NCBI GenBank assembly: GCA_028274465.1
Contig: CM051458.1
Span: forward strand, 73,843,766 to 73,907,765
Source: Plantago ovata
Lineage: Eukaryota; Streptophyta; Magnoliopsida; Lamiales; Plantaginaceae
Direction of reading: 5' to 3'
DNA length: 64,000 nt
Shown here: piece after piece, positions 31,906 to 43,834 of the stretch
Layout of the letters: every line of letters starts with the position of its first letter
Position numbering within the stretch: position 1 is the first letter of the stretch
The notes under the pieces: model-generated
What the model was told of the DNA's origin: nothing
Database searches by the model: none
What the model saw: only the letters and a program-made list of their open reading frames with translations
Position numbers and translations under genes: made by a program

Positions 31906-33033
31906 TCAAGCGTAGAATCTCTGGAGGTTAGAGGTATTCCATGGGTTCTTCAATACTCTTCCCTCCATGTCTTGGAGCCGATAGCTTCCATTGGACCTTG
32001 CTTCAATTATCTTGTAGGGGCCTTCCCAATTGGGTTGCATCTTCCCCACTTTGCCCAGGATGTCTGCCCTTCGGAGTACTAGGTCTCCTACTTGGAAGTC
32101 TCTCTCTCTCACGCCTTTGTTGTAGGTCTTCGCGATTAGTGCTTGATATCTGAGGATGTTGGCCAATGCATTGGTCCTCGCTTCACTAACCGTCTCCAGG
32201 TCGAAGAGCCTTTCTGTATGATTGTCCTCGGGTTGATACCCTTGGATTCTGAGGGTCTCTACTACCACTTCTGCTGGTATGACCGCCTCGGACCCGTAAA
32301 CTAGCGAGAAGGGAGTCTCTCTCGTAGTTGTTTTTGAAGTAGTGCGGTATGCCCATACCACTCCATCAAGCTCGTCGACCCAGTCCTTATTGGAGGCGAA
32401 CCTCTTCTGCAAGTTGTTGACGAGGATCTTGTTGACGGCCTCTGTTTGCCCATTGGATTGAGGATGTCCTACAGAGGTATACCTCCTCTCAATCTTCATT
32501 TCCTTGCACCATTCATTGAATCTTTGGCCACAAAATTGAGCACCATTATCCGAGATGAGGACCCTTGGCAAGCCAAATCGACACACGATGTTCCTCCATA
32601 CGAAGTTCATCACTCTTTGTTCGGTGATGGTAGATACTCCTTCAACTTCCGCCCACTTGCTAAAGTATTCGACCGCAACAATGATGAACTTCTTTTGACC
32701 CGTGCCTCTTGGGAAAGGACCGACTATGTCGATGCCCCATATGTCGAAAGGGAAAGTGATGGTGATAGGCATGAGAGGTTTTGTCGGGACGTTGATCAAA
32801 TTGGCGTGCATTTGGCACTCCTCGCACCTTCTAACAAATTGGGCAGCGTCTTCGCGAACAGTGGGCCAGTAGTATCCTTGTCGAATGACTTTTTGTGCGA
32901 GGGTTCTTCCTCCGGCATGGTCCCCGCAACTTCCTCGATGCATTTCTCCTAACAGTTTTTGGACTTCATGATCGGCGACGCATCTCAAGTAGACTCCCTC
33001 GAAAGACCTTTTGTACAAGTAATCTCCTTGCAT
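31906..33033 (-). pseudogene. Integrase of element F
   Basis: The open frame of 375 codons covers the whole integrase. It has an HHCC zinc-binding start (...HRGSCGDH... CEECQMH), then the catalytic core with Asp in GIDIVGPFPRG, Asp in LISDNGAQF and Glu in SNGQTEAVNKIL. A C-terminal DNA-binding part ends NTSNLQRFYA. There is no chromodomain, as expected in Tat elements. The domain looks intact, but it is out of frame with the upstream second RNase H. The cause is a 14-bp tandem duplication at 33031-33058, so this pol would not be translated through. Confidence 0.9.
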
Positions 33034-33044
33034 GATGTATCGAG

Positions 33045-33779
33045 CATGATGTATCGAGGAGCTTTCCCTTTGATCTTCCTTGCTTCAGCCTTGTCACGAG
33101 GACGGCTTCCATTTTTGAGATATGTTGTTATCTCTTGCATCCAACTCGGTTGACCGTCAATTACCAAGACGTTTGGCTTTGATGACCATAGAGATGATGC
33201 GTTGATTCTCATAAGCATCACGTTCCGGGTATCAACTCCTCCAGAGGCTGAAGCATACTTTGATAGGGCATCTGCCCTTTGATTGAGATCTCTCGAGAAC
33301 TTTTCAATTTCACAACTTTCGAATTTTTGGATTTCTTCAGTGATGGCGCTCTTGTACTCCGCCAGAGAGTCCTTCTTCGTTCTGAATTTCCCCGAGATTT
33401 GCTTCTCGGCCAGTTGGGAATCAGTGAAGAGATGTAGCTTCTTCACTTCCAATGCCTTTTCCATACGTAGAGCTATGAGGATGGCTTCATATTCTGCTTC
33501 GTTGTTTGAGACCGGGAAACTAAGAGTAACGGCGTACTCGAGTTCAGCCCCTCCGGGACTCTTGAAGTATATTCCTATCCCGCCGTTTTTTCCTGATGAG
33601 GATCCATCAACATGAAGAATCCAGACGTCTCCATGGTCGACTAATTCTTTGGGTTTTGGAGAGACGGTCTCCGTACCCTTTGGCTCGTCGATTTTCTCTG
33701 CCAGAAACACTTCATGCCTTTTTCTTTTGGTTTGGGACATCGCCTTAAGCTCTTTTAAAGCATCTTCAAGAGCTTGCAT
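33045..33779 (-). pseudogene. Second (archaeal-type) RNase H of F
   Basis: This is the extra RNase H of Tat-lineage pol: WILHVDGSSSGKNGGIGIY (first Asp), NNEAEYEAILIAL (Glu) and LFTDSQL (Asp), then a linker rich in Lys toward integrase. It is in frame with the upstream RNase H, but a TAA at 33791-33789 separates them. The 14-bp duplication at its end breaks the join to integrase. Confidence 0.85.
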
Positions 33780-33788
33780 GGGGTTTTT

Positions 33789-35301
33789 TTACTGGGGTCG
33801 CTCTTCGACCATCATCATAGCACTCTGTGTTTCCAAAGAGTTTTCCTCTGAAGTTCCTTTGGAGGGATACTCTACGAGGAAGTCGGCGATGACTTCCGCT
33901 TTCTTGGCCACGGGTGCTTGATAGTCGATGTCGTACTCACTTAATTCAATCGCCCATCTTGCCATTCTTCTCGAATTTTCGGGTTTTCCGAGGACTTGCT
34001 TAAGAGGTTGCTTTGTCAAGACTACAACCTTGTGAGCACCAAAGTAGGGTTTTAACCTCCTTGCCGTATAAACGAGGGCAAAGGATAGCCTCTCGATATC
34101 CATGTACCGCGTTTCGGCCCCGGCAAGTACTTTGCTCAAGTAGTAGATGGGCAAGTGGTCGTTTCCTTGGATTCGTACCAAGACCGAGCTGATAGCTTCC
34201 CCAGTTGCTGCTAGGTACAAGTAAAGTACCTCTCCTTCTACGGGTTTTGACAATAATGGGGGAGCGAGTAGATACTCTTTCAACTTCTCGAAGGCTTCCT
34301 CGCACTCCTTCGTCCACTCGAAGTGGCTGCTCTTCCTTAACACTTTGACAAAAAGGTAGATTTTTCTCGGCAGACCTCGAGATGAATCTACTCAATGCAA
34401 TTGACTTTCCAACCAATTGTTGCACCTCATTAATGGATTGAGGTTGGGGAAGATCGAGGATGGCCTTTATCTTTTCGGGGTTTGCTTCTATTCCTCTCTC
34501 TGTTACCATGTAACCGAGGAACTTCCCCCCTTTGACCCCAAAGGTACACTTCGCCGGGTTGAGCTTCATGCCATAGTTTCTCAAGATTGAGAAGCATTTT
34601 GCCAGGTAACCTACATGTTGCTCCTCGGTTTTTCTCTTGATGAGCATGTCATCGACATATACTTCCATTGTTTTACCCAGCTCTTCTTTGAACATCTTGT
34701 TAACCAACCTCTGGTAGGTCGCTCCGGCGTTTTTAAGACCAAATGGCATCGCGTTGAAGCAATACACATTGCCATTAGCAAAGAAGGCAGTCTTAGGCAC
34801 ATCATCTTTGGCCATTTTGACCTGGTAGAAGCCCTGGTATGCATCCATGAAACTCAGGAGGGCGCATCCAGCGGTGGAATCGACCAGCTGGTCGATCCGT
34901 GGGAGAGGGTATGGATCCTTCGGGCAAAACTTGTTGAGCCTTGTGAAATTGTTGCACATTCTCCATTTTCCCGGACCTTTCTCCACGAGGACCACATTGC
35001 ATACCCAATTGGAGTATCTCACCTCCTTGATGTGGCCGGCCTTAAGAAGTCTTTGGACTTCCGCTTCTATGATGGCATTATCTTCCGCATTGAAGTCTCT
35101 TCGCTTTTCTCTGATGTGGGTGATCGACGGTTCTACGTTCAGACGGTGAACAGCGACACGTGGGTCGATCCCTATGAGGTCCTCGGTACTCCACGCGAAG
35201 ATATCATTGTTATCCTTCAAACATTGGATGAGTTTCATCCTGACTTCAGTAGTCATCTTCTGTGCCGATTTTTGTGACCTTGTCGGCACTTCCTTCGACA
35301 A
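33789..35301 (-). pseudogene. Reverse transcriptase and RNase H of F
   Basis: The RT frame runs from 35301 to about 34350. It shows MCNNFTRLNKFCPKDPYPLP, LLSFMDAYQGFYQVKM, NAMPFGLKNAGATYQRLVN and the catalytic YVDD at 34659-34648. A 1-nt deletion near 34350 shifts the frame into the RNase H part (34343-33789): FEWTKECEEAFEKLK, then a 'YLYLAATGEAISSVL' segment and 'YYLSKVL'. It is otherwise well conserved. There is a second small frameshift at the junction with the upstream protease linker (about 35260). Confidence 0.9.
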
Positions 35302-36387
35302 TTTGGATTTCTTCTAGGGCTTCTCTTGCTTCAATTTTGTTTTCCTCAAAGAATTTCTTCTTTTTGGAAGAGGGTGGGACTGATGGAATCACTTGATACT
35401 CCTCGAGCTCCTTAACAGCTCCTACTAGAGTATCCTTGTCTTTCTTCATGATTGCTTTTCTTCGCCTAAGTGACGGACTTGGCTTTTTTGACTTTCTCTT
35501 CATTCGCCTAACCGTGTAGAAACGATAAGGCGCATTGTGAACAATGGGTATCTCCTCGGATGATTGCCCCGGGTTAGGTTCTCTGATTGCAACCCTAGAA
35601 GTGAACTTGGCTGACATAGTGTAGCATTCCCACGCTTCTCGTATGTCTCCTACTTCTTGTCCAATTCTCAAAGGAGTGGGGAACTTCAACTTGTTGTGGA
35701 CCGTGGACACTACGGCTCAGAATTGAGAGAGACCGGGTCGGCCTAGGACTGCAAAATAATCAAACGGCATATCGACGACCACGAAAGGAACCTGTTGAGT
35801 CACTCGTCTAGGAGCGCTACCCATTGACACCGTGAGGTTGATCATTCCGAGTGGCATGATTGGTTGTCCTCCAAACCCTACCAATGCGCTCCTCACTTCT
35901 ATGAGCCCTTCTCTTGGATTCATTTGCATCCTTTTCAAGGTTCCGGTGAAAATCATGTTCGCCGAGCACCCGGTGTCGACGAGGATTCTTCCTAACTTGT
36001 ATGATTGAACATCCAAGGAAACTACAAGTGGGACGCAAGGATCACAGATGTTCCCTCCTCCGGCATGCTTCAGAGGTATCTCGCTATCATCGAAAGAGAT
36101 AACATTGGTTCCCGGTCGTGCGGCTTGAGCATATTTCACATCTCGGACCCTAAGGTTGTCCGCCGTAATCTCCCTCTGATTACGAGTGTCGCCCCCTGCG
36201 GGTCCTCCCGCAATTGTGAGAGTGTGGATGTTTCCATTCATGGGGCGGTTCTCATAATTGTTGTAATTGTGAATGTCATCGTCCTGAGGGTTTCCTTGGT
36301 AAGGGTGCTCGCTCCCACTTCGAGGTGGTGGAGGTAGGAGTGCAAGAGGTTCCTCCTTCCGGATGTAGCTAACCAATTGACCGTTGC
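35246..36387 (-). pseudogene. Protease and linker of F
   Basis: The aspartic protease shows GRILVDTGCSANMIF and later FDYFAVLGRPGL. The frame is stopped by TGA at 35719-35717, where related elements have Arg (a CGA-to-TGA change). It then continues in the same frame as AVVSTVHNKLKFPT to a stop at 35246, next to the RT frameshift. The N-terminal end connects to gag across nested element G (IRNGQLVSYIRKEE). Confidence 0.85.
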
Positions 36388-36392
36388 GTATC

Positions 36393-37653
36393 TGATGAAT
36401 GTGTATTTTACACTTTCATTCGAGTCTTTTTCACCTAATTTAGCTATCCTCTATGTTAATTTAGCTATATTTTAGTACATTTTATTAGAATAGTGTCACG
36501 TTTCCCTTTAGATTTTATTTTAGAGGTTTTGGTTGAAATTCGGAGATTTACGGGAAATTATATTGAAGTCTACAAGGAATTGGTGTTCCAGAAGCCTATT
36601 TGGAGTATCTGAAGGTTTCCGGATTGGATTTGGAGTCTAGGGGTCGAATCTGGAGGTTAGAAGGCCATTAGAAGTCTGAAACCGAGTCCGAAAAGGTGAA
36701 GAAATCCAAATCCGCATCGAAAAATGCAGAAATTCCGCGAAATACTGGGGGGCGAACCGCCCCATGCCTCGGGCGAACCGCCCCAGAGATATTTCGGGCC
36801 TATATATAGTTGCGAGTTTTCTCTCCGAAAATCATATCTTTCCAAGCCTACTTTCTCACCTCTCTCTATAGTTTTAGGTAGGAACTTCCCTGGGCCTGTC
36901 CTGGGAGTTCCATAGCTTAGGGGATACTTTTTCATAGCAGATTGGAGCGCGTAGGATCGCAATCATCCGGAGATTGACAACCTTCGGTAACTTTGTATCT
37001 TACAACTTTTATCTACTTATTTTATATTCTTTCAATATGTTTTCTTCTATGATTGCTATTGATTGCATGCCTAATATGAGTAGCTAAATTTATCGTTGGT
37101 GGTAGTATGTGAATTCTTAGCGAGGGAAGATAATCATGCTAATGGCTATATCGCGCATTATACTCCGTGTCATTGCTTTATTTCGTTGATGAGTTGAAAC
37201 CAAAATTCTCGTATGTTGTATTGATCATTATGCCCACTTGGACACTTGTCGACCAATCAGACCAATTATCTTCGTAGTGTTGAATGATTACGGAACACAA
37301 TAGGACGTTAGTTGTTGACGAGTCAGACCCATATTATCTTCGTAGTGCTTAATACTTGCAACAGGACACAAGATTCATTCAAAGATCTCTATGCAAGACC
37401 GAGGAATTTATGCATGATTATCGACCCATTATGTTAAGAAGGACCATACTATCACCAACCTCCATTATCTGCTTGAAAACCCCTATTGCTTTCTATTTGC
37501 TGTTTTATATTCTAAATTAGATTTGATAAAGCTAGTATAGTCCTGAGAGAACGACACTCGAGTCATTCTACTACTACACTACGGTTTTCGTTGTAGTTGT
37601 GGATTGCCTTTGGCTATTACAAATTTATTTGACTGAATCTGACACGTTCATCA
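36393..37653 (+). mobile_element. 5' LTR of G (1261 bp)
   Basis: The LTR begins TGATGAATGTG and ends CACGTTCATCA. Its GC module is about 36749-36792 (GGGGCG-AAC-CGCCCC and a related copy). The TATA box TATATATAG is at 36801-36809. Three degenerate ~60-bp units lie at about 37195-37385. Confidence 0.95.
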
Positions 37654-37656
37654 AAT

Positions 37657-37674
37657 TGGCGCCGTTGCCGGGGA
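37657..37674 (+). other. Primer-binding site of G
   Basis: TGGCGCCGTTGCCGGGGA lies 3 nt after the LTR, identical to those of D, H and J. The short leader from 37675 to 37816 is T-rich and non-coding. Confidence 0.9.
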
Positions 37675-37816
37675 CTATACTCCTTTTTTCTGTTTAATTT
37701 GTTTATATTTACAGCTTTAGATTCCTAATCCTTTTAGTTTTAGTTTTCCCTTTTAATCTCTCTCTGCTTTCCTAGTTTGTTTCTAATCACTTCTCCTAGT
37801 CTGTCACAGATAGTGT

Positions 37817-39977
37817 ATGCCGCATACACGTTCTGCAGGAACACCGCTTGCTAATTCAATTGCTGAGATCGATAGAGTCTACCACCAAAGAAGGCGACTA
37901 CTTGAAAGGCGCGCGCTAGAGGAAATAGAGGAAACCGATTTCTCTGAATCTCTAATTAGTCTATTCAAGGAAATCGACGGAATGGCAGAAGCTAGACCAC
38001 TGAAGGCATGGGTACAACCCACCAAGGATCGTATGAGGGGACCAGCGATAGTTCTTTCGTCTGCAACCCGAGATCTGGAGATCAAGAACCACGCATTCCA
38101 ACAACTTCCGAGGTTCTATGGCTTATCAAGGGAAGATGTGATGGGGTACTTGCACGATATCGATGATTTCGTAAACCAACTCCCACGACCCGGAGCTGAC
38201 ATAACAACGGATGAGTTGAGGATGAAGGTTTTTGCTATGGGACTTGGCGACAGAGCCAAGTCATGGCTGAGTTCTCTTCCAGCAGGCTCGCTGGACACTT
38301 GGGAAAAGGTTTTTTCAGCTTTCATGGAGAAATACTTCCCGCACACTCTGACTACCGCGCTTAAGGCGCAAATCACTGGATTCAAGCAAGACTATGATGA
38401 GACCATCTACACCGCGTTCGAGAGGTTCCAAGATCTCACGAACAAGTTCCCTCACCATGGTTTTGAACTCTCCAACCTAGTCCAACACTTCTACAATGGA
38501 CTAACCTTCGAGAACCAACAAGTGGTGGATTTCCAATGCCGAGGCAATATTTGGGAGGAAACCGCAGAAGCCGTCTGGGCAGTTTTTCGAAAGGCTTGCT
38601 AAGGGTTCGCAGTTCAAGGACCCAAGGGCAATGGTTAGGAGACGTGGACCTGAAGCTCCACCGACTCAAGAAGCCCCTATGTACAGGGGGAATGGGGATC
38701 AATTCGAGTGCTTTACCAACGAATTGAAGCAAGTCCTCAAGAGCGCCACCGGAACAACTGTTTCGAACGAAATATGCCGAATATGCAAGAACTATGGGCA
38801 TGGAGCTCATATGTGTAGATCGGAGTTGGCATACGATGATGGCAACTGGGCTCGAGGAGGAGAAGAAGAAGCCTTTGCTACGGAGTTTGGTACTCAAGAA
38901 GTTAGCTACGGACAAGACGGTAGGAATCCTCGAGGTGGATTCTGGAGAAGAGGATACCGTAACAATCAAGAATATGCACCGGCTAACCAAACTTATGGAC
39001 CTAACCAAGACCGTAGTAGGCTGAACTATGGTAATGATCACTGCGAAAACCCCGCTCCGAAAGAGCCACCGAAGTCAAAGACGGCTCTACTGATGGAGAA
39101 CTTGCAGAAGATGGTTGATCACACACAAAGTTTTCTCAAACGGTATGAAGAAGATTCTGAGAAGACTAGGGCAAGGCTCTATAGGTTGGAAGAGAGCACT
39201 AGGCTTGCCCATCAAAAGATGCAAGAGTTGATCGACCGAGGAGCAAGTAGGGAACAAGGCAAACTGCCTAGCAACACTGAGAAGTCATTGTCCATTAACT
39301 TAGTGGGTGATCTACCTGTTGAAATCACCATCAAGAAGGTTACTAAGTGCGAGAGTTGCAAGAGGGACCTACCTCCACAAGCCGAAGAAGAAGGAAAGTA
39401 CCTTGGTACCAACAAGAGTGAAGAGGAGCAAGAGGATCCCGAGCCACTCCCTCAAAGTTTCGATATTAAGGTCGGGATTGGGGAGCTTGAAGATGTCCGA
39501 GCCACACTAGACACTGGATCCTACTCTAATGTGCTCCCTTTGAACGTTTTCGAGAAGAGTAACCTTGGAGAACTAACTGTGCATAAGGCTATTGTGCAAC
39601 TGGCGGATGGATCCCTTGTGAAACCCGAAGGCGTTGTGAAGAATGTATTAGTCAAAATTGGTGAAGCTTCTGTCCACACCGATTTTGTAATTATGCCAGC
39701 ATCAGCACCAGGAACGGGGGATGTCATACTCTTAGGACGAACATTCTTGACCAAAATACGCTCAGTGATGGACATCTACCGAAGGACTTGCACTATCAAA
39801 GTGGATGGCAAGCAACACGTGTTGCAAGCCATAACTGATCCACCTGATCCACCCGATACTTCTAACACTATTGATTACAGTGGTCTTAACGTCTATGTTC
39901 ACTCTTATTCACAGGATCAAAGCACGGGAAGGAGAATCATGACGGGGAAGTCTAGTACCCACAGAAGGAAAAGATAG
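37817..39977 (+). pseudogene. gag-protease of G, one 1-nt frameshift
   Basis: The start is ATG 37817 (MPHTRSAGTPLANS). Gag runs to about 38580 with AFQQLPRFYG, ELRMKVFAMGLGDRAKSWL, WEKVFSAFMEKYFP and VQHFYNGL. A fifth T in a T run at about 38583-38587 (H has four) shifts the frame. The second part (from 38631) has a CCHC-type knuckle, CRICKNYGHGAHMC, a coiled segment and the protease: RATLDTGSYSNVLP and DVILLGRTFL. Without the extra T it would be one frame of about 720 codons. The frame ends here, with no pol following. Confidence 0.9.
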
Positions 39978-40020
39978 GCGAAGACAGGGGTCGAGTCAGA
40001 GACCTTAAACAATGGCGCTA

Positions 40021-40038
40021 TCCGGGAGGCAACCCGGG
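40021..40038 (+). promoter_or_regulatory. Post-gag-pro hairpin (G)
   Basis: TCCGGGAGGCAACCCGGG lies 43 nt after the protease stop. The outer pair is a U-G wobble here; the loop AGGCAA and inner stem are as in the other copies. Confidence 0.75.
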
Positions 40039-40260
40039 GTTTTTATCGCTTTCTTTACCCTTTTTTTTTTTTTTGCATGCATTCATACTTGAACTATTTG
40101 CTTCTCATATGTGAATTTGTTCAGTTCTGTGTCGTATGTGCTTATGTTTTGTTCGAGTGCGATTTTCGAGTGATTTTCGAGGAAAATGATTTTTCGGGGA
40201 CTAAAAACTTTTTCGGGGATTAAAATCCGCATTTTTATTTCAAAAAACGTTCGTCTCCCA

Positions 40261-40540
40261 CCTAAAAAGTGTGGGGCGGTCCGCCCCAGCCTAAACCCTA
40301 AACCGCCCCACACCTCCAGAGACTAAAATCGGGGGTTTCTTCCCCAAACCCCCATTTTCCTCCATTTTCATCCTCCAAACTCCAAAATTTCCTCCATATT
40401 CAAAATATCTTCAAATCTTCATAACTTTTTCATCTCTCCATCATTTTGTGTGTTCTTTAGCTTCATTCGAAGCCCGTTGCATGCTCTATCATTCTATCCG
40501 AACAAATTTCTTCCTAGCTCATTCAATTTCCGGATTTGAG
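40261..40540 (+). promoter_or_regulatory. GC palindrome module and leader before ORF3 (G)
   Basis: This includes GTGGGGCG-GTC-CGCCCC and a second half-site, CCGCCCCAC (about 40271-40315). It is followed by CTAAAATCGGGGG, a strongly pyrimidine-rich stretch and the splice donor at 40540/40541. The arrangement matches B, E and H. Promoter function is inferred. Confidence 0.5.
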
Positions 40541-41078
40541 GTATTATCACATGAACCCTAATTTTTACAATTTGGGGATTTTTTGATTTGTGCTTCAATA
40601 AGGCTTGTATGATGAATGGGTTGATGATTTATGTGTTTAGATTCATTATTCATTGTCAATTACATGTTCAATTAGGCTTGGTTTGATGATTTGAGATTTT
40701 GCTAATTGGATGATATATGTCTTGTTAGGAAATTGTCTCTCTTGCTTTCATTCCTTGTTTAAACATGTGTTTATTGATATGAAATTGATGAGTGTATTGG
40801 TAGAATGCATGATAGTTGAGATTGAGGATTTATGCTAGAAATTGATTTTTATTATATGGATTGGACCTTGTGATTCAAGGCAATTGTTGTTAGCGAAAGC
40901 ATAATGTGATATGTTATTGTAGTAGGTACATTGATATGTTACGTAATGAATTAGCTAGACTAGGCTTTGGGATTTTGAGGAGTTGGATTTTTAAGAATCT
41001 TACTCGTTTGTTCGCTCGTTTATTTACATAAGCATAGGTCTGTTTTGCATCGTACAAGATACTAATTGCTGTTTGTAG
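40541..41078 (+). other. Conserved intron upstream of ORF3 (G)
   Basis: This 538-nt stretch has donor TTTGAG|GTATTATC and acceptor TGTTTGTAG, 5 nt before the ATG at 41084. It is T-rich with no ORF. Confidence 0.65.
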
Positions 41079-41083
41079 GAATC

Positions 41084-42387
41084 ATGGCACCGAGGACAAG
41101 GAGAGCCGGCTCTAGCAAAAAGGGGAAGGGAGTGGCATCAAGCTCCCAACCATCTCACGACTTGTACGAGTTGTCTGCCGCTGCGATAGAGGTGCGACAA
41201 CGGTTAGAGGAGGAGATGGCCGACGGAGGAAGGTCTATCATTCCCGACAGGAGGATTGACATTCCTGTGTATGTAGCGAATAGAGCGGGATATAGGACAC
41301 TTTCAAGTTTGGGGTCACAGAGGAATAGGGCATGGTACAGTTTCGACAGGTTCAAAGGCTACGATGAGAGCCTCCTCTGAGATTTCTACACCGGGTATAC
41401 GGATTTGGACGAGAAGAATGGGGTGTTAGTCCGAGGCCTAATTATACCATGGAGCCCAGAGCACATTTCTTCCTTCATCCACTTCGGGAACTTTGAATTC
41501 ACAGAGAGCGCACACGCCTACTTGTATTCGAGGACCGCTAGGGGGATAGGAAGAGACATCATCGAATTGATCTGCAACAGGGGGTACAGATATCCGGAAG
41601 TTGGGGGAGCACCTGGACGGATCGGTTATGGCGACCTTAGCATCGAAGCTAAGGTGATGATGAAATTTTGCATCTCCGACTTGATCCCGAGGAAGACTGA
41701 CACATGGATTCAGCCCTACTACGCCGAGCTCCTCTACTGCTTCATTGACGAACATCAGGTCGACATAGGGCACATTATGTATGAGGTATATGAGCGCCAC
41801 TGGGAAAAGAAGAGGAAGCATTTCATCTTCCCGAGCTTCATCACAGCTTACTGCAAATATCATGGGGTCGACGATATTGAGGAGGGGGATTGCGAGGTCG
41901 CTGCCCTTTCACCCTCGACAATTGAAGTACAGCTCAACAGGTATCAGTTGAGGAACCCCACTGCAGCTGCTGCTGATGTAGGAGGCCCATTCCAGCCAAA
42001 TGATTCGATCATGAGGATTCTATGGAGGCCGATATTGGTGAAGCCCCGATTCCAGATATTCCATTTGTCCATCATGCACCGCATGCACCAGCTGGAGCAC
42101 CACAGGGGTCTGGAGGATTTGACTTCTCCGAATTCCGTACCTACCTCGACAGCCGTTTCAACAGGATTGATGCCAACAACGCGGCCATGCGACAGCACAT
42201 TGACAGGCACATTGTCCAGCACAACCGCGATTGGGAGATATTCGAGGAGCACCGCCGAGAGGATAGGCAGCACATGTGAGAGCAGCAACAGCTGATCCAG
42301 CAACAACAGGAAGCTCTACGATAGTCCAATGAGCTCATGAATGACATGTGGAGTGACTTTTATGGGGACTACCATCCCGATGATTAG
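41084..42387 (+). pseudogene. ORF3 of element G, longest N-terminus, broken
   Basis: The start is ATG 41084 directly after the intron (MAPRTRRAGSSKKGKG, a basic start). About 99 codons lead to a TGA at 41378-41380 (likely from CGA). The frame then continues through DFYTGYTDLDEKN, VLVRGLIIPWSPEHISSF, DLIPRKTDTWIQPYYAELL, HQVDIGHIMYEVY and FPSFITAYCKYHGVDD. These are the hallmarks I associate with the 'putative plant transposon protein' domain. A 1-nt frameshift near 42005 leads into a Pro/His-rich and Gln-rich C-terminus with two more stops before the final TAG at 42387. No signal peptide or membrane segment is evident, so the sequence gives no support for an envelope role. Confidence 0.75.
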
Positions 42388-43834
42388 TCCTTCCACTTGT
42401 CCACTCTCAGCCGACCGAGGCCAAACCCTTCGGTAACATCTAGTATCACTTCTTATTACTCATTCTCTTTTGCTAGGGGGCTAGCTTAAGAATCGTAAGG
42501 GGGATGGGATGTGAACCATGATGTTAAGTTTTGTTTGGTTTTGTGTCGATTAAGTATCTTGTTCTTTGTTTGCATTTGCACGTTTACTGCTTTCTTAGAT
42601 TTTTTAGGTTGCATTCATCCTAGGATAGTCTTGCATGTTTTATATGGAGTTTATTGCCGGATTTTTTGAACTTTTTATTGGGTAGATCAACTAGCTATGT
42701 CATTAATCGTATGATTCATCTCTATGAATTTGTTTGAGGTTTTTCTCGCTTGGCTTGTCACATTTATGTATTGCACTTAGTTAAGCATGGTAGTCTCGAC
42801 ATCACTTAGTGGTGTTTTCTCTACTGCAGTTCACGAAGGCCTTTATAATAGGATGATGCATGTTAAGGTCTTATGGTTGTTTTCCCGAGTAATTATGTAC
42901 CTAAGAGGCAACAAGTCTTCACCATGCTTTGAGATTGCTAAATGCCTAGGAAGGAGGTAGTGTGAGGTTGTGTGATCCTTTAATGATAACCTATTCTTCC
43001 GAATAGGTTTGAGGAGGGGGTTACACCATCATAGACTTGTTTCTGTTTTTCATTTTCGTATCGTGAGTTTATTTTCCTTTTCCGTAAATTTTGTACTCCA
43101 ACCTATTCTTTCGAATAGGTTTGGGGAAGTCGTGTGAGTCATTTTGTTTCTCTTTTTGTTATGCTACTGATGGCTAAAAAGAAAATCGAAAAAAAAGGAA
43201 AGAAAAAATTCCAGAAAAAAAAAGAGAGAAAAAAAAAAAAGAGAATCTGTAAAGAATAGAAAAAGAAAAAAAGAAGACCCCAAAAAAGCAAAGAAGGGTC
43301 CAAAAAATAAAGCCAAATAGCAGTTTAGCAAAGTTTGAGTCTTTCCCATTTTTCGTATTGTTCGTAATTGTGTTTTTCTATTTTTTATCTTTTTTGTCTT
43401 AAGTGTCATCTGTTCTAGACCACCCTCGTCCTCCTTCGTTTGATGAGAGCCAGTACTGGTTCGACCTCTTTTGAGGAAAAGTCTTAACATGGTGGAACAG
43501 TAGTAAGTCCTCAGTTTCATAGGCACGGGGCAACCATTCGTATCTTAGCATGCATCATTACGTCGTCACTGACTAGGTCCAGGTAGAGAATGTTACGAGA
43601 GACTATCTTGTCTTGACATAAGTGCTTATGTGGATGTGTATAAGTCAATCGAGGTATTCTTCAACCTATATTCATGCTTTGATTTATATGGTTTTTGTTC
43701 ATATGTTATTTGGTAGATTCAGTAGATTAGTTCATTTTATTTGGCACGAAACTCCATTTTTGAGTCTTGCATGTTTTTGTATTAGAGTCTAGCTTAGTTG
43801 CTTGAGGAAAAGCAAAGGTTCGGTTTGGGGAGTT
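42388..43834 (+). mobile_element. Element G: 3' non-coding region
   Basis: This contains two 18-nt hairpins, an A-rich purine block (43175-43310) and a polypurine-like GGTTTGGGGAG just before the 3' LTR. Compared with A and H, a piece around the CCTGCCATTCAGG motif is deleted near 43430. No coding sequence is seen. Confidence 0.8.
42990..43119 (+). repeat. Paired 18-nt hairpins, element G
   Basis: Copies lie at 42990-43007 (loop TTCC) and 43102-43119 (loop TTTC), both with perfect 7-bp stems. Confidence 0.8.

Noticed and set aside
34615..35277. 220-codon plus-strand ORF opposite the RT of F
   Set aside because: It mirrors a conserved coding region. No motif of its own is seen and there is no promoter or intron signals, unlike the true antisense gene at 27791-31093.
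41084..42387. ORF3 as a true envelope gene
   Set aside because: No signal peptide, transmembrane segment or cleavage site is visible in B or G, so I did not call it envelope.
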